Below are positions 1 through 8,142 of a DNA stretch of 64,000 nucleotides, piece by piece; the stretch's first letter is position 1, and each line of letters starts with the position of its first letter. Made by a program: the position numbers and the translations under genes. The notes beneath the pieces were generated by a model that was given only the letters and a program-made list of their open reading frames with translations, was not told the origin of the DNA and did not search any database. The stretch is from Pseudomonas sp. PDM18 (GTDB taxonomy: Bacteria > Pseudomonadota > Gammaproteobacteria > Pseudomonadales > Pseudomonadaceae). The stretch is taken from positions 310,001 through 374,000 of the forward strand of contig NZ_JACVBX010000001.1 of assembly GCF_014852585.1 (NCBI RefSeq), in the 5' to 3' direction.

Positions 1-400
1 CGACCGAGGCTTCGTAGCGCTCGGCGTGGCTCAGGTGCAGACCGTCACCGGCCAGTTCGTCTGGATCGCCACCAGTCACCAGGTTGAACAGCGCGCGCCC
101 GCCGGAGAGCCGGTCAAGGGTTGCGGCCTGGCGAGCGGCCACGGTCGGGGAAATGATGCCCGGGCGCAGGGCGACCAGGAATTTCAGGCGCTGGGTTACT
201 GGGATCAAGGAGGCGGCTACCAGCCAGGAGTCCTCGCAGGAGCGGCCGGTGGGGATCAGCACGCCGCCAAAACCGAGGCGGTCGGCGGCCTGGGCGACCT
301 GTTGCAGATAACCGTGGTCCACGGCGCGGGCGCCTTCGGCGGTGCCCAGGTAATGGCCGTCGCCGTGGGTCGGCAGGAACCAGAAGATGTTGAGACTCAT
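1..400 (-). CDS. ssuD: Alkanesulfonate monooxygenase SsuD, N-terminal part (cut by window edge)
   Basis: FMNH2-dependent flavin monooxygenase that cleaves alkanesulfonates to aldehyde and sulfite, using reduced FMN supplied by SsuE. About 133 N-terminal residues are visible, starting [19 protein letters not shown], followed by [15 protein letters not shown] and [26 protein letters not shown], all typical of the luciferase-like monooxygenase family SsuD. The ATG at 400-398 has a GGAG ribosome site about 8 bases upstream. The C-terminal two thirds lie outside the window. ssuA and ssuE follow upstream on the same strand, giving transcription order ssuE-ssuA-ssuD. Confidence 0.93.
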   Translation of the reverse strand, partial: MSLNIFWFLPTHGDGHYLGTAEGARAVDHGYLQQVAQAADRLGFGGVLIPTGRSCEDSWLVAASLIPVTQRLKFLVALRPGIISPTVAARQAATLDRLSGGRALFNLVTGGDPDELAGDGLHLSHAERYEASV

Positions 401-476
401 CGCAGTAACTCCAGATAAGCGCGCCGGCGTGGCGTAGCCGCGCGATGATGGGATTCGTGTACGGGGCGTTTTTTTC

Positions 477-554
477 GTAGGAGCGAGCTTGCTCGCGAAC
501 GGACTACCCGGCAGCCCTGGAGCTGGGCGGGTTCGCGAGCAAGCTCGCTCCTAC
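477..554. repeat. REP doublet (REPIN-like), copy 1
   Basis: Two inverted copies of a roughly 24-base unit with core GAGCGAGCTTGCTCGC, GTAGGAGCGAGC... at the left and ...GCTCGCTCCTAC at the right, separated by a short unrelated spacer. Each unit is itself palindromic and the pair can form one long hairpin. It sits between ssuA and ssuD. The same element recurs at 25842, 33853, 49703, 54706 and 60987. Confidence 0.9.
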
Positions 555-561
555 AGGTATG

Positions 562-1527
562 TCACTGGGCAGTGGCGACCTTGGCCGGAGCCGTCCAGAC
601 CACGTCCTTGATGCTCAGCTTCTTGGGAATCAGCTTCAGGTCGGTGAAGGTGTCGGCAATTTTCTGTTGCGCAGCGGTGACGTCGGGGGTGATCGGCTGG
701 GCGCCGTAGCCCTGGCGTTTCACGGCGGTGAAGGTGATGTCTGCCGGCAGGCCGAGCAGCGGCGCGACCTGGTCGGTGACCTGCTGCGGATTCTGCTGCG
801 ACCACTCGCCGACCGAGCGCACTTCGTCGATCAGGGTGGTGATCACCTGCGGGTGGTTGTTCGCGTAGGGGCGGGTCGCGAGGTAGAACTGGTGGTTATC
901 CACAAGGCCGGTGCCGTCCACCAGGGTGCGGGCGGAAAGTTGCTTCTCGGCGGCGGCCTGGTACGGGTCCCAGATCACCCAGGCATCTACGCTACCGCGT
1001 TCGAAGGCGGCGCGGGCGTCGGCCGGCGGCAGGTACACGGGCTGGATGTCGGTGTATTTCAGGCCAGCCTTCTCCAGGGCGCGCACCAGCAGGTAGTGCA
1101 CGTTGGACCCCTTGTTCAGGGCGACCTTCTTGCCTTTGAGCTCGGCCACGGATTTGATCGGCGAATCCTTGGGCAGCAGGATCGCTTCGCTGGTCGGCGC
1201 CGGCGGTTCGTGCGCGACATAGACCAGATCGGCGCCAGCGGCCTGGGCGAACACCGGCGGAGTTTCGCCGGTGACGCCGAAGTCGATGCTGCCGACATTC
1301 AGGCCTTCGAGCAGCTGCGGGCCGCCGGGGAATTCGGTCCACTGCACCTTGACGCCCTGCTCGGCCAGGCGCTTCTCCAGCGTGCCACGGGCCTTGAGCA
1401 GCACCAGGGTGCCGTACTTCTGGTAGCCGATACGCACGGTACCGGGTTGTTCGTCTGCCTGGGCGTTGTAGGACAGGGCCGCGATCAGCAGGGCCGCCAG
1501 TCCACTACGCAAAGTGAGTGTCCGCAT
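562..1527 (-). CDS. ssuA: Aliphatic sulfonate-binding periplasmic protein SsuA
   Basis: Periplasmic solute-binding protein of the SsuABC sulfonate importer, 321 residues. Residues 1-24 are a Sec signal peptide (basic start, hydrophobic core GLAALLIAAL, cleavage near NAQA-DE). The mature part has the type-2 binding fold of the SsuA/TauA/NrtA family: VRIGYQKYGTLVLLKARG, then FGVTGETPPVFAQ and LPKDSPIKSVAELKGKKVALNKGSNVHYL, with DAWVIWDPY near residue 205. It lies between ssuE and ssuD on the same strand, which fits desulfonation. A 148-base gap to ssuE and a REP doublet before ssuD suggest separate tuning of expression within the operon. Confidence 0.93.
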   Translation of the reverse strand: MRTLTLRSGLAALLIAALSYNAQADEQPGTVRIGYQKYGTLVLLKARGTLEKRLAEQGVKVQWTEFPGGPQLLEGLNVGSIDFGVTGETPPVFAQAAGADLVYVAHEPPAPTSEAILLPKDSPIKSVAELKGKKVALNKGSNVHYLLVRALEKAGLKYTDIQPVYLPPADARAAFERGSVDAWVIWDPYQAAAEKQLSARTLVDGTGLVDNHQFYLATRPYANNHPQVITTLIDEVRSVGEWSQQNPQQVTDQVAPLLGLPADITFTAVKRQGYGAQPITPDVTAAQQKIADTFTDLKLIPKKLSIKDVVWTAPAKVATAQ

Positions 1528-1676
1528 GGGAGTGCTCCTTTATCGAGTGTGCTTGCCGGACCTGCGGTCCCGTTGTCGGGACGGTGAGGGCCATCTATTG
1601 GTTTAAACGCAGTGGTAATCCGCGGGGGACGCTTGCCGGGTTGGGGCTGGGCGTTCGCCTGCGTTGAATGTGTCGG

Positions 1677-2276
1677 TCAGATGCTCCAGCGGGCGTTGAT
1701 CAGCCGTTCGTTGAGCAGGTTCGGGTCAATGGGTTTCGGGCGGCGCGCGAGGGCACCGTGGAACTGTTCCAGGGATTCCAGCAGTCGGTGTTCGAGAGTC
1801 GGCTCCAGGCGCGCCGGGGTATTGCCCTCGGGGTATTGCACCTGGCTCTCCTCGGCGAACACGCCGTGCAGGGTTTCCTGGGCCTTCAACGCAGCGAGGA
1901 CTGGCTTGAGTGCGTAGTCCACCGCCAGCATGTGCGCATTGCTACCGCCAGTAGCCAGGGGCAGCACCACCTTGTGCGCCAGTGCCCGCTCCGGCAGCAG
2001 GTCGAGAATCACCTTCAGCGCACCGGCGATGGACGCCTTGTACACAGGGGTGGAAATCACCAGGCCGTCGGCGCGCAGCACCTGCTCGATCAGTTCGACT
2101 ACCCGCGGGCTGTCGAAGCGCGCGTGCAGCAGGTCTTCGGCCGGGAAATCGTGCACGCTGTAGGAGCGCACCTCTGCGCCGTGGGCATGCAGCCAGTTCC
2201 GCGCGACGTCCAGGAGGACACCGGAACGGGAACGCTGGCTCGGGCTGCCGGCAAGGGTGACTACATACATCTGCAC
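1677..2276 (-). CDS. ssuE: NADPH-dependent FMN reductase SsuE
   Basis: Flavodoxin-like reductase, 199 residues, that makes FMNH2 for SsuD. The FMN phosphate loop is visible as [12 protein letters not shown] near the N terminus, and the isoalloxazine-binding segment as [25 protein letters not shown] near residue 95, both characteristic of SsuE/MsuE. It is the first gene of the ssuE-ssuA-ssuD run on the minus strand, so its upstream region (2277-2465) should hold the operon promoter. That region is AT-rich and carries a palindrome at 2359-2375. Confidence 0.93.
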   Translation of the reverse strand: MQMYVVTLAGSPSQRSRSGVLLDVARNWLHAHGAEVRSYSVHDFPAEDLLHARFDSPRVVELIEQVLRADGLVISTPVYKASIAGALKVILDLLPERALAHKVVLPLATGGSNAHMLAVDYALKPVLAALKAQETLHGVFAEESQVQYPEGNTPARLEPTLEHRLLESLEQFHGALARRPKPIDPNLLNERLINARWSI

Positions 2277-2358
2277 GCTTCCTTATAACGATCAGGCCGG
2301 TACAAATGCCGGCCTGCTAACCAATATGCATAGACCTTAACAGCCCTTCTCATATTCC

Positions 2359-2375
2359 AATAAATGGTATTTATT
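2359..2375. promoter_or_regulatory. AT-rich palindrome upstream of ssuE
   Basis: Perfect inverted repeat AATAAAT-GGT-ATTTATT in the otherwise AT-rich 2277-2465 gap, about 85 bases upstream of the ssuE start. It is placed where an activator of a sulfur-starvation promoter (CysB or another LysR-type protein) could bind, but no specific consensus is matched. The rest of the gap shows no gene. Confidence 0.4.
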
Positions 2376-2465
2376 CATTTAGTTATGCGTTTTAGTTAGA
2401 TCAAACGACATGCACCCCGCACGCGGATCGCGGGCAGGGTGTGCAGATCGGGGGATTGGCAGGCG

Positions 2466-3218
2466 TCAGATGACGTGGGACTGGTGCAGCTCGGTCAGCG
2501 CTTCGCCGCGCAGGAAGGCCAGTTCCACCGCTCGACGGTCACGCGGGCGCGGCAGCGGAACGGGGAATTCGCGACGCAGGCGGCTGGGTGTGCCGCCCAG
2601 CAACAGAACGCGGTCGCTGAGGTAGAAGGCTTCGTCGAGGTCGTGGGTGACCAGCAGGATGCTGATGTCGTACTCCAGCGCCAGTTGCTGGATCAGGTCC
2701 TGCAGACGGATGCGGGTGAAAGCGTCCACCGCGCTGAAAGGTTCGTCCAGCAACAACACCTGCGGCCGGCCATAGAGACCACGAGCGATGGCCGCGCGTT
2801 GGGCCATACCCCCAGAGAGTTGCTTGGGCAGCAGGTCACCCTTGCCCTCCAGCCCCACGTCGCGCAGCAGGTGCTCGATGCGGTGATCGTCGGCCAGCCA
2901 GCCGTCGGCGAAGCCGATGTTCTGCGCCACCGTGAGCCAGGGCAGCAGGCGCGGCTCCTGGAATACCACGCCGACGCCACCGCCGCCGCGACCGGTGTCG
3001 CCGTCCGGGCCGAACCCCAACAGCGGGTTGCGCTCCAGCGAGCCGGCGAACTCGTCGTCCAGCCCGGCTGCGATGCGCAGCAGCGTACTTTTTCCACAAC
3101 CGCTGGGGCCGAGCAGGCTGACCACCTCGCCCGGCGCCAGGCTCAGACTCACGTCGTCGAGCACTCGCACGCCGGAAAAGCTCTTGCGGATATCACGCAG
3201 TTCCAGCAAGGCGCTCAT
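2466..3218 (-). CDS. Sulfonate/nitrate/taurine-type ABC transporter ATPase
   Basis: ATP-binding subunit, 250 residues, of a second SsuB/TauB-like importer. Visible motifs in order: Walker A GPSGCGKST, Q-loop FQEPRLLPW, signature LSGGMAQRAAIARGL, Walker B VLLLDEPFSAVD, and switch histidine LLVTHDLDEA. A glycine-rich insertion (TGRGGGGVG) precedes the Q-loop. Its start overlaps the permease stop by one base (TGATG), so the two are translationally coupled. The order binding protein-permease-ATPase, next to ssu and lsfA, matches PA3449-PA3447 of P. aeruginosa. The substrate is inferred to be an organosulfur compound. Confidence 0.88.
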   Translation of the reverse strand: MSALLELRDIRKSFSGVRVLDDVSLSLAPGEVVSLLGPSGCGKSTLLRIAAGLDDEFAGSLERNPLLGFGPDGDTGRGGGGVGVVFQEPRLLPWLTVAQNIGFADGWLADDHRIEHLLRDVGLEGKGDLLPKQLSGGMAQRAAIARGLYGRPQVLLLDEPFSAVDAFTRIRLQDLIQQLALEYDISILLVTHDLDEAFYLSDRVLLLGGTPSRLRREFPVPLPRPRDRRAVELAFLRGEALTELHQSHVI

Positions 3219-4039
3219 CAGTTGTCTCCATTGCCCAGGAAGGTATCGCGCCAGGCCAGCGCGCGTTGCTCCAGCGCCCTGAGAAGGCTGTCGCTGAGCT
3301 TACCGAGCACCGCCAGCACCAGGATGGCGGCAATGACGATGTCCGGCCGCGAGGTTTCCCGACCGTCGCTGAGCAGGTAGCCCAGGCCGCGGGTGGCGGC
3401 GATCAGTTCGGCGGCGACGAGGAACATCCAGCTCAGGCTCAGCGCGCCGCGCAGGCCGGTGAACAAGCTCGGCAACGCCGCCGGCAGGAGGATGCGCCGC
3501 ACCAGGGCGAAGGACGAGAGGTGATAAAGCCGGCCCAGCTCCACCCACTTGCGGTCGACGTTGCGCACGCCGGCCACCAGCGAGAGGTACACGGGGAAGA
3601 AGGCGCCGAGGGCGATCAGCACGATCTTCGGGGTTTCGTCGATGCCCAGCCAGAGCAGCAGCAAGGGCACCCAGGCCAGGCTGGGAATGGCCCGCAGCGC
3701 CTGGAAGGTGGGTTCCAGATAGGCCTCGGCGCGCTGACTCAGGCCCACCCAAGTGCCGATCAGCACGGCCGCCGCGGCACCGATAAGGAAGCCGGCGGCG
3801 ACTCGCGCCAGGCTGGCGGCGACATGTTTCCAGAGCTCGCCCTGGGCCAGTTGCCAGAGGGTCAGCGCAACGCTGCTGGGCGCCGGCATCTGGTGCTCGG
3901 CCAGCCAGCCGACGCGCACCGACAGCTCCAGCGTCGCGCACAGCAGCAGCGGCACCAGCCAGGCGCGCCAGCTCAGCCGCGGCCAGCGCAATTTCAGTGC
4001 GCGGTGCTGGCGGGCCAGGGGCAGGCTCTGGGTTGGCAT
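3218..4039 (-). CDS. Sulfonate-type ABC transporter permease
   Basis: Inner-membrane permease of the binding-protein-dependent transport family (SsuC/TauC-like), 273 residues with about six hydrophobic segments. The EAA loop that contacts the ATPase is visible around RLYHLSSFALVRRILLPAALPSLFTGLRGALSLSW near residue 180. The N terminus is basic and proline-containing. It lies 3 bases downstream of the binding-protein gene and overlaps the ATPase start, so the three form one operon. The motif ALRAIPSLAWVPLLLLWLGI is typical of SsuC homologues. Confidence 0.88.
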   Translation of the reverse strand: MPTQSLPLARQHRALKLRWPRLSWRAWLVPLLLCATLELSVRVGWLAEHQMPAPSSVALTLWQLAQGELWKHVAASLARVAAGFLIGAAAAVLIGTWVGLSQRAEAYLEPTFQALRAIPSLAWVPLLLLWLGIDETPKIVLIALGAFFPVYLSLVAGVRNVDRKWVELGRLYHLSSFALVRRILLPAALPSLFTGLRGALSLSWMFLVAAELIAATRGLGYLLSDGRETSRPDIVIAAILVLAVLGKLSDSLLRALEQRALAWRDTFLGNGDN

Positions 4040-4042
4040 GGA

Positions 4043-5056
4043 TTATTGCCCTGCCTTGGCGACGGCGGGTTTGCCGATCACTTCACCGGCCAGTTGCGGT
4101 GCGATCAGTTGATCGACCACGGCAGTGACGTCGGTTCCCGGACGCACCAGTTGCTCGCCCAGCAGGATCGGTGCGGCAGCCTTCAGCGCGGCCACCTGCT
4201 CGGCGCCCGGCAGCGGCTTGCTGAAGTCGGTGCGCGAGAGTTGCAGCTTCGCCACTTCCAGCGGCAGCTTGGCTTCCTCGGCGAGCAGCTTGGCGGTCTC
4301 CTCCGGATGCGCCACGGCCCACTGACGCGCCTCTTCATAGGCGGCGATGACCTGCTTGATCAGCGCCGGCTGCTCCTTCTCGAATTTCTCGGTGACGCTG
4401 AGCACGCCGTAGCTGTTGAAGTCGACATTGCGGTACAGCAGCCGCGAACCGGCCTGCAGCTCGCTGGCGGCCATATGCGGATCGAGGCCGACCCAGGCGT
4501 CCACCCTGCCCTGCTCCAGCGCGGCGCGGCCGTCCGGGTGCTGCAGGTGGACAATCTCCACGTCATTCTTGTCCAGACCCGCCTGCTGCAGGCTGCGCAG
4601 CAGGAACAGATAGGGGTCGGTGCCCTTGGTGGCGGCGATTTTCTTGCCCTTGAGGTCGGCCACCGACTTGAGGGGCGAGTCCTTGGGCACCACCAGCGCG
4701 GTCCACTCCGGGCGGCTGGCGATGTACACGGTCTTCAGCGGGCTGCCATTGGCGCGGCTGAGCACGGCGGCAAGGCCGGCGGTGGAGGCGAAATCCGTAC
4801 TGCCCGCGTTGAGGTATTCCAGCGAGCGGTTGCTGCCCTGGCTGAACACCCAGCGCACTTCGGTGCCTTGCGGCTTGAGGGCCTTTTCCAGATAGCCAAA
4901 GTGCTTGAGCACCAGGCTGGTGGGTGCGTAGTAGGCGTAGTCCAGCCGCACTTCCTTGGGCGCTTCGGCGGCGTTGGCGGGGCTGTTGTAGGCGCCGATC
5001 GGCAGGCTCGCGAGAAGAGCGACGGCCAGGCTGCGGCGCCAGGTGGAATGACCCAT
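4043..5056 (-). CDS. Aliphatic sulfonate-type ABC substrate-binding protein
   Basis: Second SsuA-like periplasmic binding protein, 337 residues. The signal peptide spans roughly residues 1-29, ending SPANAAEA. The mature domain has VRLDYAYYAPTSLVLKHFGYLEK, FASTAGLAAVLSR and VVPKDSPLKSVADLKGKKIAATKGTDPYLFLLR, the layout of the SsuA/NrtA family, and AWVGLDPHMAA aligns with the AWVIWDPY segment of SsuA at 562-1527. It heads the second transporter operon. A terminator-like hairpin at 5135-5159 lies between it and lsfA, implying its own promoter in 5057-5134. Confidence 0.88.
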   Translation of the reverse strand: MGHSTWRRSLAVALLASLPIGAYNSPANAAEAPKEVRLDYAYYAPTSLVLKHFGYLEKALKPQGTEVRWVFSQGSNRSLEYLNAGSTDFASTAGLAAVLSRANGSPLKTVYIASRPEWTALVVPKDSPLKSVADLKGKKIAATKGTDPYLFLLRSLQQAGLDKNDVEIVHLQHPDGRAALEQGRVDAWVGLDPHMAASELQAGSRLLYRNVDFNSYGVLSVTEKFEKEQPALIKQVIAAYEEARQWAVAHPEETAKLLAEEAKLPLEVAKLQLSRTDFSKPLPGAEQVAALKAAAPILLGEQLVRPGTDVTAVVDQLIAPQLAGEVIGKPAVAKAGQ

Positions 5057-5134
5057 GGTCGTTCTCCTTGGCGTGGGCTGACGTCTTCTTCCCGTTTGGC
5101 GGGCAAGTCAGAAGTTGGATACGTGAAGGTTGAA

Positions 5135-5159
5135 TAAAAAAGCGCGGCGTGGTCCGCGC
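5135..5159 (-). terminator. Rho-independent terminator downstream of lsfA
   Basis: On the minus strand GCGCGG-ACCACG-CCGCGC is followed directly by TTTTTT. It lies about 190 bases past the lsfA stop and 80 bases before the next start, so it should separate lsfA transcripts from the transporter operon, or act as an attenuator between them. Confidence 0.7.
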
Positions 5160-5199
5160 ATGAAAGATAAAAAATGGGCCAACGAACCGGTCCTATTTC

Positions 5200-5345
5200 C
5201 GCTCGAGGTTGAAACTTCGGCCTCCGGAGCGCGCGAGCTAGAGCCAGGCAAGGCGCCAGCGGCAGGGAGAGCGGAGTGTGCTACAGCACATGAGCATCTC
5301 GCTGTCGCTGGCAACGCAGGCTGGCCGACGCGCAGCCGCTTCGGA
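5200..5345. other. Structured non-coding stretch downstream of lsfA
   Basis: GC-rich segment with no convincing gene. It has short dyads, including TGTGCT-AC-AGCACA near 5277-5290, and ends against the lsfA stop codon. Its texture resembles intergenic repeats seen in other pseudomonads, but only one copy is present here, so family membership cannot be shown from this window. Confidence 0.35.
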
Positions 5346-5984
<639 letters not shown>

Positions 5985-6276
5985 GGGTCTCTCCTTGTTC
6001 GTGTTGGTGACCACTATGCACAAGGTCTTTACGCATTAAAAAGAATATATTTTGATTTTCTTATAACCGAAAAAATCATCTTTTCTCGACCCTGCGCGGC
6101 GGCGACCGCCGCCGGACACTGAGCATAGTCAAGGGAACGTGAAGCCCACCCAGTCGAGTGTTTCATCGTTGAAACGATTGGCTGCCGTTCGTCGCCATTC
6201 CTCCGTGGCCCAGGCACGGCGGGCCTTTGCGACATACACTCGATTCAATTAATCCTTTCGTTCGGGAGGTCAGCTC

Positions 6277-6486
6277 ATGTTGGGACAACGCGTCGGCGAC
6301 GGCCAGGCGGCCACCCATTACCGCAGTGATCGCATCAGCGCGGTCAATGGTCAGTACTTCTTCTCCACCCGCGAGGGAACGCTGGAAGGCCCTTACTTCA
6401 CGCGCTTCGATGCCGAGCGTGAGGTGATGCTTTACATCACCCGCATGCAGCAGGCCTCCGACCTGTTCGCCCGCGTCGGACGCTGA
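6277..6486 (+). CDS. Small DUF6316-type protein
   Basis: 69-residue soluble protein of unknown function. The centre, HYRSDRISAVNGQYFFSTREGTLEGPYFTRFDAEREVMLYI, fits the DUF6316 family of short pseudomonad proteins (residues about 14-55). It has a good ribosome site, GGGAGGT, 9 bases before the ATG and a strong terminator right after its stop, so it is a monocistronic gene. No catalytic residues are apparent and its role is unknown. Confidence 0.75.
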   Translation: MLGQRVGDGQAATHYRSDRISAVNGQYFFSTREGTLEGPYFTRFDAEREVMLYITRMQQASDLFARVGR

Positions 6487-6510
6487 TCTCCTCCAGGTCC
6501 TGGACACACG

Positions 6511-6545
6511 AACCCCGGCCTGCCAGCCGGGGTTTTGCTTTTCTG
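6511..6545 (+). terminator. Terminator of the DUF6316 gene
   Basis: Perfect 9-bp stem AACCCCGGC / GCCGGGGTT with a 6-base loop, followed by TTGCTTTT, 24 bases after the stop at 6486. Confidence 0.9.
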
Positions 6546-6574
6546 CTTCCGAAGCGAAAGCCCATCGCACCTTT

Positions 6575-6623
6575 GCAGGAGCGGGCCATGCCCACGATCG
6601 CGCCCATGGGGCGCTTCTACAGG
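6575..6623. repeat. Degenerate REP-like palindrome
   Basis: GCAGGAGCGGGCCATGCCC ... GGCGCTTCTACAG, an inverted pair resembling Pseudomonas REP units of the GTAGGAGCGGGC type. It differs from the GAGCGAGC family elsewhere in the window. Apart from this and the two terminators, the 6487-6778 gap holds no gene that I can support. Confidence 0.5.
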
Positions 6624-6673
6624 TTGGCGCCGACATTCCGGGTTATGCCCGCACCTGAAGAGAAGCACAAATG

Positions 6674-6701
6674 AAAAACCCCCGGCGTCACCGCCGGGGG
6701 C
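6674..6701 (-). terminator. Terminator of the thiolase gene
   Basis: On the minus strand a 9-bp stem CCCCCGGCG / CGCCGGGGG with a 4-base loop is followed by a T run (the A run at 6674-6678 on the plus strand). It lies 78 bases beyond the thiolase stop. Confidence 0.85.
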
Positions 6702-6778
6702 TTCTCAGCGGCACCGGGCCGCTTGCGTGGAGCGGTCGGTGCCATCCAGGCAAGGGCGTGCGCCCTCACCCGTCGTGC

Positions 6779-7963
6779 TCAGCGAACGGCCTCGAACAGG
6801 CCGGTGGCGCCCATACCGCCGCCCACGCACATGGTGACGATGCCGTAGCGCAGGTTGCGGCGCTGCAGTTCGCGCACCAGGTGGCCGACCTGGCGCGAGC
6901 CAGTCATGCCGAAGGGGTGGCCGATGGAGATGGAGCCGCCGTTGACGTTGTACTTCTCGTTGTCGATGCCCAGGCGGTCGCGGGCGTACAGGCACTGCGA
7001 GGCGAAAGCTTCGTTGAGCTCCCAGAGGTCGATGTCGGCAATCTGCAGGCCCTTGGCCTTGAGCAGCTTGGGCACCGAGAACACCGGGCCGATGCCCATT
7101 TCATCCGGCTCGCAACCGGCAACGGTGAAGCCGCGGAAGAAGGCCTTGGGCTTGAGGCCCAGTTCCAGGGCCTTGTCCAGACTCATGATCAGGGTCATCG
7201 ACGCGCCATCGGAGAGCTGCGAAGCGTTGCCGGCGGTGACCGAGCCGTCTTCTGCGAAAACCGGCTTGAGGGAGTTCAGGCCTTCAAGGGTGGTTTCCGG
7301 GCGGTTGCAGTCGTCGCGGTCGACCACGCCGTCGAGCACTTTCTTCTCGCCGGTGGCCTTGTCTTCCACCAGGTACTTCACGCTCATCGGCACGATTTCA
7401 TCGTCGAACAGGCCTTCGGCCTGGGCGCGGGCGGTGCGCTGCTGGCTCTGCAGGGAATACAGGTCCTGCTGCTCGCGGGTGACGTTGTAGCGGCGGGCGA
7501 CGATCTCGGCGGTTTGCCCCATGGGGTAGTAGATGCCGGGGAACTCGTCCTTCAGGCGCGGGTTCACGAAGTTGTCGAGATTCTGCTTGCCCATGGTCAA
7601 GGTGATGGACTCGACGCCGCCGGCCACCAGGATGTCGCTGCAGCCCGAAGCTACCTGGTTGGCAGCAATGGCGATGGCCTGCAGACCCGAGGAGCAGTAG
7701 CGGTTCAGGGTCATGCCGGCGACATGGGTGCCCAGGCGCGACAGTACGGCGGCGTTGCGGCCGATGTTGTGGCCCTGGGCGCCTTCGTTGGAGCCCGCGC
7801 CGACCACGCAGTCGTCCACCAGCAGCGGGTCGAGGTTGTTGCGCGCCAGCAGCGCGTCGATGCAATGGGCGACCATGTCGTCCGGACGGGTCATGTTGAA
7901 TTTGCCACGGAAGGACTTGGCCAGGCCGGTACGGACGCTGTCGACGATCACCACTTCGCGCAT
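6779..7963 (-). CDS. Acetyl-CoA C-acyltransferase (thiolase)
   Basis: Type I/II thiolase, 394 residues, that cleaves 3-ketoacyl-CoA (beta-oxidation) or condenses acyl-CoAs. The acylated cysteine is C90 in NRYCSSGLQA, followed by NEAFASQ, the catalytic histidine in SIGHPFGMTGSR, and the second cysteine in TMCVGGGMGATG near the C terminus. Length and motifs are complete. It is monocistronic with its own terminator. The genomic position next to the lsfA/ssu block agrees with the PA3454 thiolase of P. aeruginosa. Chain-length preference cannot be read from the sequence. Confidence 0.9.
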   Translation of the reverse strand: MREVVIVDSVRTGLAKSFRGKFNMTRPDDMVAHCIDALLARNNLDPLLVDDCVVGAGSNEGAQGHNIGRNAAVLSRLGTHVAGMTLNRYCSSGLQAIAIAANQVASGCSDILVAGGVESITLTMGKQNLDNFVNPRLKDEFPGIYYPMGQTAEIVARRYNVTREQQDLYSLQSQQRTARAQAEGLFDDEIVPMSVKYLVEDKATGEKKVLDGVVDRDDCNRPETTLEGLNSLKPVFAEDGSVTAGNASQLSDGASMTLIMSLDKALELGLKPKAFFRGFTVAGCEPDEMGIGPVFSVPKLLKAKGLQIADIDLWELNEAFASQCLYARDRLGIDNEKYNVNGGSISIGHPFGMTGSRQVGHLVRELQRRNLRYGIVTMCVGGGMGATGLFEAVR

Positions 7964-8095
7964 GGGAAACCTCGTTGCTTGTTGTTCGTTGGGGAGGATG
8001 GTGTAGCCCCGAGCATAGGCGCCAGTGAGGACGCAGGGCGACGATCATTCACCAGGCGTATAGCTGTGCCACCACCCTCGTTGGGCGGGCAGGAA

Positions 8096-8125
8096 CGAAA
8101 CCGCCGCCCGAAGGCGGCGGTTTCG
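8096..8125 (-). terminator. Terminator of the large adhesin gene
   Basis: 13-bp perfect stem CGAAACCGCCGCC / GGCGGCGGTTTCG with a TTCG loop on the minus strand, 18 bases after the adhesin stop. The following tract is TTCC rather than a long T run. Confidence 0.7.
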
Positions 8126-8142
8126 AGGGGGTTCACACGAGG

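Noticed and set aside
1567-1582. Hairpin GTCCCG-TTGT-CGGGAC between ssuE and ssuA
   Set aside because: Only 6 bp of stem and no T run; too weak to call a terminator within the operon.
3266-5137. A 623-codon plus-strand frame across the second sulfonate transporter
   Set aside because: Antisense of well-supported permease and binding-protein genes, with no domain of its own.
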